Counted from the stretch's first letter, positions 9,780 through 18,795 are shown. The stretch: DNA of 64,000 nucleotides from an uncultured Roseburia sp. (GCA_934317215.1 CAKREH010000010.1:35855-99854), one strand, 5' to 3'. The notes: a model not told the origin generated them from the letters alone. Numbers and translations are program-made.

Positions 9780-12700
9780 ATGAGAATAGATAACCAACAG
9801 CAGAATAAAGGAGTAATGGATCTGATGCCGCAGACAGGTGCTGTGGAAGAAAAAAACGGAATTCAGTTGTTTGCGGATGCGGTAAAAACGGAGAGCAGTA
9901 AAAAGGCTGCGGGAACTACGTCTTTTCAGGCAAAAGAGGTTACTTATCTGAATCCGGCAAAAGAAGAGAAAAAGACGATCATAGATGAAATAGGGCAGTC
10001 GGGTTCTATGGATGCGGGGGAGCGAAAGGCACAGATGGCGGTGCTTGCGGAAACTACTTCACCGGAAGATTATGAAAAAATGCAGGAGGATGGTTTTTCA
10101 CTTGATGAGACCACGAGCAATAAGATCGTGACCGTGACGGATAAAATTAAGGCACAGCTTGCAAAGGCGGGGGTGGATATTTCCAAATTTGGAGATGATC
10201 TTGACTTCGAGCAGCTTGCACAGATCACAGGCAGTCCGGAACTTGCAGTTCAGATTGCAAACAGTCTGCGGGAAGCAGATCTGCCGCTTGCAGATGATAA
10301 TTTCAAACAGATCGCAGAGACAGTAGAGATGGCAGGTTCCTTATCTGCATTGGATGATGGTGCTGTAAAATATCTGATTGATAATCAGTTAGAGCCTACA
10401 GTGCGAAATGTATATTTTGCTGAGCATTCTGCAAGTGCAGGTTATATTCCGGCAGAAAAGCAGGATATTTCGTCCTTCCTTCCACAGGTGAAAAACGTGA
10501 TCGCATCAGCAGGACTGGAAGTAAATGATGATACTATTGCAACCAGTAAGTGGATGTTAGAGAACAATATACCGCTGACAAAGGAAAATCTTACCTATGC
10601 ACAGGCTCTGCGCCAGACGGAACTGACCACGGGATCAGAGAATGTTGCAGACCTGGCGGCAGAGGCGGTCAGCGAAGGAAAAAGCGCACAGGATGCAGTG
10701 ATTCTTTCCGGTTATACCTGGATGGAACAGGCGAAAGACGCTGTGGATACCGTAGAGAATGCAACGGATGAAGATCTTGTTTATATTGTGGAAAAGGGAC
10801 TGCCGCTTACACTGGATAGTTTAAGAGAAGCTGCGGCAAACCGGGCGGCAGGAGGACAGCCGAAAGGAACTGTGCCGCCAGCGGCAGAAAACCGTGCGGC
10901 GGGAACTGTGCCGCCAGCGGCAGAAAACCGTGAGCCTGGAACTGCGTCACCAGCATCAGAAAACCGTGCGGCGGGAACTGCGTCACCAGCATCAGAAAAC
11001 CGTGCGGCAGGAGCTGTGCCGACAGCAGCAGAGAACCAGCAGACGGGAACTGCGTCACCAGCATCAGAAAACCGTGCGGCAGGAGCTGTGCCGACAGCAG
11101 CAGAGAACCAGCAGGCGGGGAATGCAGCATCGGAAGATCAGAATAAGAGTATAGTACAAAGTTATGCGGATGAGGGCTATACGCAAAAAGGCCAGCAGCT
11201 TTTGACGGCACGCAGACAGTTAGAAGAAATTCGTCTTACAATGACGGCAGAAGCAAACTACCGCCTGTTAAAACAGGGTATTTCCATTGACACAGAGCCG
11301 TTGGTAAAACTGGTGGAACAGCTGAAGAATCAGGAAAATGAATATTATAGAAATCTATTGAAGTCTGAAGGTGTGGATGCTAACGACGAACAGGTGGAAC
11401 TTTTTAAAGAGGTCGATAAAAAGGTTTCCGACATGCGTTATGTTCCGGCATATGTGCTTGGAATGAAAGATGCTGACATATCGACGATCAATGGTGTCCA
11501 TAAAGCAGGTATGGAACTGAAAAGTTCCTTTGAAAAGGCAAGTCAGCAGTATGAGACTCTGATGACAGCACCGAGATCTGATCTGGGGGATTCCATCCAG
11601 AAGGCATTCCGTAACGTGGATGATATTTTAAACGGTCTTGATATGGAACTGACGGATGAAAATCGTCGTGCGGTTCGGATTCTTGGATATAACAGTATCG
11701 AGATCACCCAGGATTCTGTGTTTCAGATGAAAGCAGCAGATGAAGAAGTGCAGCGTGTCTTTAAAAATATGACTCCGGCGGTTGTTACACAGATGATAAA
11801 ACGCGGGATCAACCCACTGGAAATGGATTTTACATCGTTAAACCAGGAGGCAGAGAACATTAAGAGCGAGGAGTCTGGCAGGGAGGATAACCGCAGATTC
11901 AGTGAATATCTCTGGAAAATGGAGAAGAATCACGAGATCAGTGAGGAGGAGCGAAGCTCTTATATAGGAATCTATCGTCTGATCCGACAGGTGGAAAATA
12001 CAGATGGTGCAGCAATCGGTGCTCTGGTACAGCAGGGAGCATCGCTTACGATGAAAAATCTTTTGACAGCTGTGCGGTCTGAAAAACGCAGCAGTAAGAT
12101 GGATTATTCGGTAGATTCTGATTTTGATGGTGTATCCGGTACATCCAATGGCAGTTCCATCACTGATCAGATTGAAGCTGCTTATCAGAATAACTGCTTA
12201 AAAGATGCATCAGAATTACTGACACCGGAACGTGTGAAAGTTTTATTTAAGCAGGATTCTGACTGGGAGAATATGACACCGGAGGAATTTAAGGCGGCGT
12301 TGGCACAGGCAAAAGAACAGGCGGATGAGAGTGGCATTGATGCAGATTATGCAAAAGAACAGCTTGCACAGTTAGAACAGGCAGCAAATGCTGAGGAGAG
12401 TATCTATCGCATTCTGGATAAATATGATATCCCAAATACAGTGTCAAATGTGCTGGCAATGGAATCTATGTTACATCAGCGTAACCAGATGTTCCGTAAG
12501 ATTTTTGGAAGCAGCACGGCGGATCACAATGGAGATGATCAGGTAGATGCGGACGATTTAGAAGCAATGAAACAGGAATTGTTAGAGGAATTTGGAGAGG
12601 CTGTTTCGGAACCGGCAGATATGGCGGCCGCACAGGAGAAGCTGGGGGAGCTTGCAGAAAACGTGATGAAGACAATGATAAACAGCGATCATGTGACAAG

Positions 12701-13220
12701 CCTTGATGTGCGTGAGATGAAGATGCTTTCCGCGCAGCTTTCTGTAAACAGTATTCTTGCAAAGGAAGAGCAGTATGCTGTTCCGGTAATGGTCAATGAT
12801 GAACTAATGAATGTTTCGGTTAAGATTGTGCGCGGTGTGGACAAAAAGGGAATTGTCGATATCATGATGGAAAGTGAACTGCGTGGAAAGATTGCGGCGA
12901 CATTCCAGGCAAAGGAAGATGGGATACATGGACTGGTCGCCACAGATTCAGGGGAGACGGCAGAACTTTTTAAGGAACAGGCACAGAATCTTATGGATTC
13001 GCTTGGGGGAGAAAATGACGGCGTCACAGAACTACACTGTGCACATATCCCGGATCTTGATCTGAATCATTTTTCCATGGGGGCATTTGGAGTTGATGCA
13101 AAGGATGAAACTTCAGCCTCTGAGAATCAGGATACTTACCATGTGCAGACCTCACGTTTGTATGGGATTGCAAAGCATTTTATCAAGGCGGTAAAAGGAA
13201 CACTCGCAAAAGAAGCATAA
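9780..13220 (+). CDS. Large unrecognised protein, possibly FliK-like (DUF6240-like)
   Basis: A 1146-residue soluble, alanine/glutamate-rich protein without signal peptide or membrane segment. It has an N-terminal helical part and seven 12-residue Ala/Pro-rich repeats near residues 363-446. A long helical region follows, then a calcium-loop-like stretch near residue 914 (DHNGDDQVDADDL). The C-terminal ~170 residues have a beta-rich then helical pattern reminiscent of the FliK/Flg_hook C-terminal domain. I recall similar proteins under DUF6240 in Lachnospiraceae, but cannot verify it. The flagellar-type promoter 170 bp upstream supports a flagellar role such as hook-length control. The start is ATG 9780 after AAGGAGAG. 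It converges on the amidase gene, 15 bp away. Confidence 0.6.
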   Translation: MRIDNQQQNKGVMDLMPQTGAVEEKNGIQLFADAVKTESSKKAAGTTSFQAKEVTYLNPAKEEKKTIIDEIGQSGSMDAGERKAQMAVLAETTSPEDYEKMQEDGFSLDETTSNKIVTVTDKIKAQLAKAGVDISKFGDDLDFEQLAQITGSPELAVQIANSLREADLPLADDNFKQIAETVEMAGSLSALDDGAVKYLIDNQLEPTVRNVYFAEHSASAGYIPAEKQDISSFLPQVKNVIASAGLEVNDDTIATSKWMLENNIPLTKENLTYAQALRQTELTTGSENVADLAAEAVSEGKSAQDAVILSGYTWMEQAKDAVDTVENATDEDLVYIVEKGLPLTLDSLREAAANRAAGGQPKGTVPPAAENRAAGTVPPAAENREPGTASPASENRAAGTASPASENRAAGAVPTAAENQQTGTASPASENRAAGAVPTAAENQQAGNAASEDQNKSIVQSYADEGYTQKGQQLLTARRQLEEIRLTMTAEANYRLLKQGISIDTEPLVKLVEQLKNQENEYYRNLLKSEGVDANDEQVELFKEVDKKVSDMRYVPAYVLGMKDADISTINGVHKAGMELKSSFEKASQQYETLMTAPRSDLGDSIQKAFRNVDDILNGLDMELTDENRRAVRILGYNSIEITQDSVFQMKAADEEVQRVFKNMTPAVVTQMIKRGINPLEMDFTSLNQEAENIKSEESGREDNRRFSEYLWKMEKNHEISEEERSSYIGIYRLIRQVENTDGAAIGALVQQGASLTMKNLLTAVRSEKRSSKMDYSVDSDFDGVSGTSNGSSITDQIEAAYQNNCLKDASELLTPERVKVLFKQDSDWENMTPEEFKAALAQAKEQADESGIDADYAKEQLAQLEQAANAEESIYRILDKYDIPNTVSNVLAMESMLHQRNQMFRKIFGSSTADHNGDDQVDADDLEAMKQELLEEFGEAVSEPADMAAAQEKLGELAENVMKTMINSDHVTSLDVREMKMLSAQLSVNSILAKEEQYAVPVMVNDELMNVSVKIVRGVDKKGIVDIMMESELRGKIAATFQAKEDGIHGLVATDSGETAELFKEQAQNLMDSLGGENDGVTELHCAHIPDLDLNHFSMGAFGVDAKDETSASENQDTYHVQTSRLYGIAKHFIKAVKGTLAKEA
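10866..11117 (+). repeat. Seven tandem 36-bp repeats (12 residues, G-T/A-x-P-x-A-x-EN-x-x-A)
   Basis: Seven in-frame units start at 10866 and every 36 bp after. Units 5 and 7, and units 4 and 6, are almost identical, so larger 72-bp duplications took place. The repeats encode a flexible Ala/Pro-rich linker, a possible length-variable ruler. Confidence 0.9.
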
Positions 13221-13235
13221 AAATTAATTTTCGGA

Positions 13236-14009
13236 CTACGTGGATTCCGATAGATAATTTTGTATACCAATATATATGGCATCCACAAGCTGATTTTGAT
13301 AGTCATCTGTCAAAAGAAGATCGGCCTCTGTCGGATTACTTAGAAACCCACACTCTACAATCACGGTAGGTGTGGGTGTTTTTTTGAGCAGATAATAGCT
13401 TTCATTTGCCTTTGCAACGCGGTGATTATCAGGATCGACATTTGTAATCAGACTGTTCTGGATCGTATCCGCCAGCTTTTTTCCGTCCTTAGACTGACCA
13501 AAGTAAAATACCTGTGCGCCGCAGACTTCCGGAGACGGATAGCTGTTCTGGTGCAGACTGACTGTAAATATGGGAGCTGCATCCGTGATGATTTTACAGC
13601 GGTTTTGCATATCTTCAGCTTTTTTGTTTGTGCTTCCTTCTGAATAAAGACCAGTGTCTGAGTTCCGTGTTAAAATGATCTGAATGGAATCATGCTTAAA
13701 TTTATCCCGAAGTTTCAGTGCCAGTGCAAGATTGATGTCTTTTTCCAGTGCATCATTGATGCCGACTTTACCCGGATCAATGCCCCCGTGTCCGGCGTCG
13801 ATCACAATCGATAAATTACCGGAAGATGAACTGTTTTGTCCGGTGTCGCCGGTAAGCTCGGTATTATGTATGGAATTTGCGTCAGATATGGCTGACTGGT
13901 TCTTCATACCTATATGGCTGTTTTGTACAAGGATGGCGCTTTGGCTTCCAAGAAAAAATGCTGCGATTACCAGACAGACAGCCATGATAAGTTCTATTTT
14001 TTTCTTCAT
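13236..14009 (-). CDS. N-acetylmuramoyl-L-alanine amidase (Amidase_3, CwlD-like)
   Basis: A 257-residue membrane-anchored zinc amidase that cleaves the MurNAc-L-Ala bond of peptidoglycan. It has an N-terminal hydrophobic segment (residues 5-27), a linker, and then the Amidase_3 domain with VIDAGHGGIDPG (zinc His), a conserved Glu in DALEKDINL, SLHQNSY (zinc His) and VECGFLSN (catalytic Glu). It lacks SPOR or SH3 modules. In spore formers CwlD acts in cortex muramic-lactam formation; a vegetative role is equally possible. Its ribosome site lies in the arm of a strong hairpin that also contains its likely promoter. Confidence 0.88.
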   Translation of the reverse strand: MKKKIELIMAVCLVIAAFFLGSQSAILVQNSHIGMKNQSAISDANSIHNTELTGDTGQNSSSSGNLSIVIDAGHGGIDPGKVGINDALEKDINLALALKLRDKFKHDSIQIILTRNSDTGLYSEGSTNKKAEDMQNRCKIITDAAPIFTVSLHQNSYPSPEVCGAQVFYFGQSKDGKKLADTIQNSLITNVDPDNHRVAKANESYYLLKKTPTPTVIVECGFLSNPTEADLLLTDDYQNQLVDAIYIGIQNYLSEST

Positions 14010-14012
14010 AAA

Positions 14013-14060
14013 AACCCCCGGAGTATCGTTTTTATAGAATATTCACGATATCCGGGGGTT
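14013..14060 (-). promoter_or_regulatory. Long hairpin overlapping the amidase ribosome binding site
   Basis: A 15-bp near-perfect inverted repeat (arms 14013-14028 and 14046-14060, one bulge) ends 3 bp before the amidase start. On the minus strand the 3' arm carries the GGGGG ribosome site and runs into TTTTT. It could end transcription from the upstream GH18 gene or hide the amidase start in read-through mRNA. Confidence 0.7.
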
Positions 14061-14067
14061 ATGTCAA
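14038..14067 (-). promoter_or_regulatory. Candidate amidase promoter inside the hairpin
   Basis: On the minus strand TTGACA (14067-14062), an 18-bp spacer, and AATATT (14043-14038) in the loop. A transcript from here would lack the 5' arm of the hairpin and leave the ribosome site free. Confidence 0.5.
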
Positions 14068-14111
14068 AAATGAGTTGATGTGTTTTAAGAAAATTTAATG
14101 ATTGTATCTGG

Positions 14112-15944
14112 TCAATTAATGTATTTAATGATGGTGTCCCAGGTGGAAGGCAGTTCTAAACCAAGTTTCCAGAAGGAACCGCCGGCAAGCTGATTTTCCT
14201 GAAGGACTTTTAATTTCTCTTCCAGGGAAGTGGCATCCTCCACCCATATTTTGTAGGTGACGCCATTGTTTACATACTGTACATAATATTGACCATCAGC
14301 ATCGGACCATACTGGTTCTGCAGCATTTGCACTGATCAGTTTTTGAATCTCTGACATACTTGTCGCATAAGAGTCGAGTGTAAAAAGCTGATAGCTGTCA
14401 GCCGAGTCGCTGGTATTAGCCTCCTCGCCTGCCGCCTGTGCATCAGCGGCTGCGTTGTCAATCTCATCCGTGTCGGTATTGTTGTTATCGGATGTCTGTG
14501 TTGTGCTGTCAGCACCTGCAGTGTCATCAACAGGCGTCTCAGACCATACGCGGGCATAAAACGGCATGCCAAGGATCAGCTGGCTGGCAGGTACCTCTTT
14601 TAAAGTATTGGCAACCCCCTCTTTTACGAAACCGATTGAAGCTACAGATCCTGCTTCCTCGGAACCTGCATAGTGTTCATCATATGCCATGACAACAACA
14701 TAATCTGCAAAAACTGCCTGTTCAGCACGGTTGTAGAATGCAGTGTAGCTGGTAGGAACATAATCGTCCACAGAAAGAACAATTCCATTGTTTGCACATT
14801 TTAATGACAACTCCCGTATAAACTGAATGTAAGAATCACCGACTTCGGAACTTAACGCCTCAAAGTCGACATTGATACCGTCAAAATTATACTGAATGGC
14901 CGCAGAAATCAGATTATTGATCAGGTTCTCACGCTTGGATGTATAAGTTAAAACGGATGTGGTATCTACATCTTTGTTTTCCAGGTTGCTTACAAGAGCC
15001 CAGACTTCAATGCCGTTCTGGTGGCAGTAATTTACATAGTCGGAGCTTGCAAGTGAAGCAATGTTTCCGTTATTGTCATTCAGATAAAACCAGGTAGGGG
15101 AGATAACATTGATCCCCTTGGTATTCTGGAGCACGGATGCAATGGTCATATTGGCATCCACGTTTGTGATCTGATGCCATGCCATATTGATTTTGAAGTC
15201 TTTTTTTATATGTGTAAATTCTTCTGCAACATAATCGCTGGTCAGTGTTTTTGTGGATGTTGTACCAAGTGCCTTTGATTTGATATATCCGATGATGCCT
15301 TCTGCAGTGGATACCTTTGTCCAGGTATTGTCTGGCTCTAAAATAGTAACCTCCGTATTTTTGTCGATGTCTGAAAGAATCGGACTCTTGATGCCGCCTT
15401 TTTGCCGGAGCTGTGTTTTTTGTTTTACCGGTGCAGTTGTGTAATCACCCCATGCGGTCGTAAGAATTACACGGTTTGGAGAATCAAGTACCTTGTAGGA
15501 AAAATCGGAGTACAGTTTTAAAAAGTCGATTGCAATATATGCAGTCTGGGCATCTGCCTTGACAATTGGATGATCCAGGGAATGAGAATCCTTCGTCACA
15601 TAATAGCTGGTGCTGTCTGCATCTGCGGAAATCAGATCTGTTGCAGTTGTATAAAGAAGTTTATTTTCATTGTGATCCCAGTAAATGCGGTCATTAAGAT
15701 AAGCGCGGACCGTTTCATAGTCAAGATAAACAGTTCCGTTAAGGAGTTTTCCTTTTGCATCGAGGATCTGGTTATCTAAGATCAGGGCTGTTTCCTGTTC
15801 GCTGGATAGATTATAGTAATCAGATAGCTCCATATGTTCTTTGGAAGGTGTATATTTTTCAATGAAGCTTCCGAGAAGCATAAAACAGATAACGACGACG
15901 ATCAGAGCGCCGGCAGCTAAAATAGGGACAAATTTTTTCTTCAT
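14112..15944 (-). CDS. Membrane-anchored glycosyl hydrolase family 18 protein with SH3 domain
   Basis: A 610-residue exported protein with a signal anchor (residues 5-28), a stalk/copper-amine-oxidase-like N-terminal region, a bacterial SH3 domain around residues 175-230, then a GH18 barrel with DGINVDFEAL (catalytic E362, DxxDxE motif). A Ser/Thr/Asp-rich insert interrupts the barrel around residues 460-520. GH18 proteins of this layout (YaaH/SleL/YdhD type) hydrolyse N-acetylglucosaminidic bonds of peptidoglycan. The start is ATG at 15944 with AGAGGG upstream. The amidase follows on the same strand, so the pair may act together on the wall. Confidence 0.85.
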   Translation of the reverse strand: MKKKFVPILAAGALIVVVICFMLLGSFIEKYTPSKEHMELSDYYNLSSEQETALILDNQILDAKGKLLNGTVYLDYETVRAYLNDRIYWDHNENKLLYTTATDLISADADSTSYYVTKDSHSLDHPIVKADAQTAYIAIDFLKLYSDFSYKVLDSPNRVILTTAWGDYTTAPVKQKTQLRQKGGIKSPILSDIDKNTEVTILEPDNTWTKVSTAEGIIGYIKSKALGTTSTKTLTSDYVAEEFTHIKKDFKINMAWHQITNVDANMTIASVLQNTKGINVISPTWFYLNDNNGNIASLASSDYVNYCHQNGIEVWALVSNLENKDVDTTSVLTYTSKRENLINNLISAAIQYNFDGINVDFEALSSEVGDSYIQFIRELSLKCANNGIVLSVDDYVPTSYTAFYNRAEQAVFADYVVVMAYDEHYAGSEEAGSVASIGFVKEGVANTLKEVPASQLILGMPFYARVWSETPVDDTAGADSTTQTSDNNNTDTDEIDNAAADAQAAGEEANTSDSADSYQLFTLDSYATSMSEIQKLISANAAEPVWSDADGQYYVQYVNNGVTYKIWVEDATSLEEKLKVLQENQLAGGSFWKLGLELPSTWDTIIKYIN

Positions 15945-15986
15945 ATAAGAACCCTCTTCTTCTTAAGAATTATCGTTTGTGCTCCT

Positions 15987-16014
15987 ATTGTAGCATAATG
16001 ATATGTAAATTCAA
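15987..16014 (-). promoter_or_regulatory. Promoter of the GH18 gene
   Basis: On the minus strand TTGAAT (16014-16009), 16 bp, TGC-TACAAT (15992-15987), an extended -10. Confidence 0.6.
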
Positions 16015-16034
16015 AGTTATTTACTCGTAGTTTT

Positions 16035-16078
16035 ACGGCAGAGCCTATGTTCGGTAAAGCTCTGCCGTCTCTTTTTCT
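16035..16078 (+). terminator. Perfect 10-bp hairpin with T-rich tail, orphan
   Basis: ACGGCAGAGC (16035-16044) pairs with GCTCTGCCGT (16059-16068), followed by CTCTTTTTC on the plus strand. No plus-strand gene ends here, and on the minus strand the hairpin lacks a U-tract. The 15945-16235 gap otherwise holds only the GH18 promoter. Confidence 0.4.
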
Positions 16079-16235
16079 CGGATTTGTATGTTGTCTTAGA
16101 TATTCTTTTTATTCTGACCGGGTGGGCATTGAGGTACTCCATCCCTGTCAATTGTTCATGATAATAGAATGTTCGCAGAGCTTGCATCCTATTGTTTATG
16201 ATACCGGATCTATTCGCAAAATGCATAGACCGTTA

Positions 16236-16451
16236 TCACAGGTTCGTTCTTTTGATTTTATCAAAATGTAATTCTGTTAACACCCCCTCATTGAATATAT
16301 AATCTCTCATATAAGAATTTTCTTCTGTGACGGAGAGCTCTTCTGTGACTTCTTTTGAATTGCTTGGCACACCTTCGAACCAAATGGTTGTTCCCATATG
16401 TTCTAAGGAAGAGAGCTCTAAGTATAGCTTTTTCATATGTTCAGAATCCAA
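16236..16451 (-). CDS. Small hypothetical protein (71 aa)
   Basis: An acidic 71-residue product with an ordinary amino acid mix (Glu/Ser/Leu-rich, one Trp) and no membrane segment. The proposed start is TTG at 16451 with GGGGG nine bases upstream; an internal ATG at 16436 has no ribosome site. I do not recognise a family. It lies downstream of the kinase/ParA-like gene pair on the same strand, so it could be a third member of that unit. It could also be a chance frame. Confidence 0.4.
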   Translation of the reverse strand: MDSEHMKKLYLELSSLEHMGTTIWFEGVPSNSKEVTEELSVTEENSYMRDYIFNEGVLTELHFDKIKRTNL

Positions 16452-16574
16452 TGTTGTTATCCCCCGTTTTCACTTACTGTATGACAAAGCGGATCAAAGT
16501 CCTTTATTCCCAAAAGGAAATTCGCTGGTTACAATTATGTGATATATTAGTAAAATAATTTCTGCAAAAAATTT

Positions 16575-17141
16575 TCAGCAGATAAATTTCTGCAGAATGG
16601 AAAAGTGTTCTTTCTTTATATAAAATGGATCCGGAATAGATGGAAGACTGCTTAAGGAAATCTGATAAAGGCGGGAAAAATCACGAATCTTTTTTGGACT
16701 TTCCGTTTGTGTTAGACAGTAAAAACCTTCCCCAAGGTTTGTATAGTGGCTGAGCGATTCTAATAATTCCCGATAATGTCTGATATTCCATGGTGCGAGA
16801 CTTCCAATGACAAGTTTTCTGTCACACCGAAGAAATTCATTGATACAGCATTCGCTAAAACTTCCAAAATCAAAGAGCAGAATATGGTATCCCTGGTTAT
16901 ACAGACCCGGCAGTTCGTCCGGCGTTACGTCCGGATAGTAATCCACTCCATGAATGTTAAAAAAAGTCCGGTCATCCATAAATCCGCATCTGCACGGGAG
17001 CGTAGTTTCAGAAGGAATTGCTGAAAGTGTTTTCCTTTTATGCAGCTCTAACAGTGCAGTTTTTTTGTGCAGTTTTGAATGACACAGGTTTGAAAGTGCA
17101 ATTGCAAGGTGTGTTACACCAACACCGGCTGTACAGCCCAA
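16575..17141 (-). CDS. ParA/MinD-like P-loop protein with degenerate Walker A
   Basis: About 190-200 residues with a MinD/ParA-type Rossmann layout. A beta strand leads into GCTAGVGVTH, where the deviant Walker A KGGxGKT/S is expected; both lysines are missing. A later LLFDFGSF resembles Walker B. It probably does not hydrolyse ATP normally and may be a scaffold. It follows the kinase gene by 28 bp. TTG 17141 is the only canonical start, but it cuts off the first beta strand (LTIGI); the frame is open upstream to the kinase stop, so an ATT/ATC start or coupling is likely. It resembles the C-terminal domain of the kinase before it. Confidence 0.6.
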   Translation of the reverse strand: MGCTAGVGVTHLAIALSNLCHSKLHKKTALLELHKRKTLSAIPSETTLPCRCGFMDDRTFFNIHGVDYYPDVTPDELPGLYNQGYHILLFDFGSFSECCINEFLRCDRKLVIGSLAPWNIRHYRELLESLSHYTNLGEGFYCLTQTESPKKIRDFSRLYQISLSSLPSIPDPFYIKKEHFSILQKFIC

Positions 17142-17169
17142 AATGCCGATGGTAAGTCTCTTATTTAAA

Positions 17170-18609
17170 TCAGTTCTTCCGATGTTCCGGATGATGTATC
17201 AGCTCCTTTCGTTGTAGAATTTGCAAAATAAGACGTTCCTTCTCTGGAGTTATATGAAAAGGATTTGTGTCCAAAGGAAAACAATAGACCGGATTTTTCA
17301 GATACCTGGCATATTTCCTGGCTGCATTTTTATTTCCATGGTTACAGATATATACAGGCGGTTCAGTATTTTTGAACTGACTGGTAAAAGCAAGTGTGTC
17401 TGCAATATCCCATGGACTGCCGCTTAACAGGATAAATGTCAGGTCAAAGTGACCAGAGTCAAAATATTCACTGGTGTGAGTACCGAAGTCCCTTACCCGG
17501 ATGACAGATGGTAAAACAGGATCTTCTATTCCGGGACCATAACAGGGAGCAGCAGTAAAATTTTTTGACTGAAAGATTCCCTGGTTCTCTGTGAGTGAAA
17601 TTCCTGCCTGTGTCATGGATATAAGGTTGTCAGAATGATCCATTGGCATATAACAGCATGGAATATGTTTATGGTTCAGTATGTTTACCAGGGATACTGA
17701 AAAAAATGTTGCACCGGCACCGGAACGGCTGCCGATTACGGCTATGTTTTTTATGAGATGTGAAAATGCATGACACGCAGAAAATCTTTTTTTGAATGCC
17801 TGCCTGAAAAGAATTCCTTTTTTTGCCGGAGTTTTCTGACCGGCAGATTCTGACAGTGCGAGCATAAGATCTGAGGCTGACCGGTATCTGGAATTCAGAT
17901 TTGGATCGGCAGCCTTTTTTATAATATGCGTGAGTGTTTCAGAACAGCCAGGTGTACATGCTCCCGCGAGTGTTTCTAACACTTTTCCAAGAGAATAGAT
18001 ATCGGATGCAGCAGTCACGGCATTGCCATTAACAGCTTCCGGAGCTGCATACCCGTCTGTTCCGTATAACTGGATATTTTTACCTAAAACGGTAATAAAT
18101 GAAGCGATTCCAAAGTCGATTATTTTTATCTGATTTCCACATAATATAATATGCTCCGGTTTTAAGTCCTCATACAGGACAGGGTATGGAGATAAATGAT
18201 GCAGGTAATCAAGAACAGCACAAATCTGTATGCCATAATTTATTAATTGTTCCTCTGGAATTGTTTCCTGATGGAGAATAAGATCCTCCAGTGAATCACC
18301 CTGAATAAATTCTTCTATCATATAAAAAAAACGGTCATCTTCGTCGATATCATATATGAGGGGGATGCCAGGATGATTAAGATTTTTCAGAAGGCTGGCT
18401 TCCTTTAAGAGCTCTTCTTCTGAAAAGTTGGAAGTGTTTCGTGCGGTGTCTTTGGGGATACACTTGATGGCACGATAAACTTTCAGTTTGAGATGTTCGG
18501 CAAGATAGACAGTGCCGCTGCTGCCGGCACCAAGAGTCGAAATAATACGGTATTTGCCAAACAAAAATTTGGTATCTATGCGATATCCGCTCCTTTCCGG
18601 GCGTGTCAT
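17170..18609 (-). CDS. Ser/Thr protein kinase fused to a ParA/TadZ-like domain
   Basis: A 479-residue cytoplasmic protein. Residues about 17-275 form a Hanks-type kinase: glycine loop GAGSSGTVY, Lys49 in AIKCI, catalytic loop YEDLKPEH (D148, with YED instead of HRD) and DFG at D165. It has no transmembrane or PASTA part, so it is not PrkC. Residues about 285-470 have a P-loop-like fold beginning VIGSRSGAGATFF, again without the Walker lysine. Activity is likely because K49, D148 and D165 are all present. The next gene encodes a free copy of the same ParA-like fold, and a Tad pilus operon containing an FHA protein lies 4 kb away. The start is ATG 18609 with a weak ribosome site. Confidence 0.85.
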   Translation of the reverse strand: MTRPERSGYRIDTKFLFGKYRIISTLGAGSSGTVYLAEHLKLKVYRAIKCIPKDTARNTSNFSEEELLKEASLLKNLNHPGIPLIYDIDEDDRFFYMIEEFIQGDSLEDLILHQETIPEEQLINYGIQICAVLDYLHHLSPYPVLYEDLKPEHIILCGNQIKIIDFGIASFITVLGKNIQLYGTDGYAAPEAVNGNAVTAASDIYSLGKVLETLAGACTPGCSETLTHIIKKAADPNLNSRYRSASDLMLALSESAGQKTPAKKGILFRQAFKKRFSACHAFSHLIKNIAVIGSRSGAGATFFSVSLVNILNHKHIPCCYMPMDHSDNLISMTQAGISLTENQGIFQSKNFTAAPCYGPGIEDPVLPSVIRVRDFGTHTSEYFDSGHFDLTFILLSGSPWDIADTLAFTSQFKNTEPPVYICNHGNKNAARKYARYLKNPVYCFPLDTNPFHITPEKERLILQILQRKELIHHPEHRKN

Positions 18610-18628
18610 ATTCGCATCTCATGCATAG

Positions 18629-18657
18629 TTTATATCATGAATTATTTTATATTGCAA
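18629..18657 (-). promoter_or_regulatory. Promoter of the kinase operon
   Basis: On the minus strand TTGCAA (18657-18652), 17 bp, TATAAA (18634-18629). Confidence 0.65.
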
Positions 18658-18766
18658 CTTCTTTTGTAATCTTTGTGGAATATAGACAAAGATTGATGTT
18701 TATAATACAGCATATGTTACAGAAAAAAAGCGGTTATGGTTTTAGAAAGTTTTAATAATGGTATAC

Positions 18767-18795
18767 TTTACATCGATATTGCATTTGTTTATAAT
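18767..18795 (+). promoter_or_regulatory. Promoter of mecA
   Basis: TTTACA (18767-18772), 17 bp, TATAAT (18790-18795). It fixes the mecA start at 18841, not at upstream in-frame codons from 18736. Confidence 0.75.

Noticed and set aside
10807..11211. Antisense open frame across the Ala/Pro repeats
   Set aside because: It is kept open only by the repeat composition; the sense gene spans the region with normal codon use.
16017..16226. 69-codon minus-strand frame
   Set aside because: It has no ribosome site and the hairpin at 16035-16068 lies inside it; the composition is not protein-like enough.
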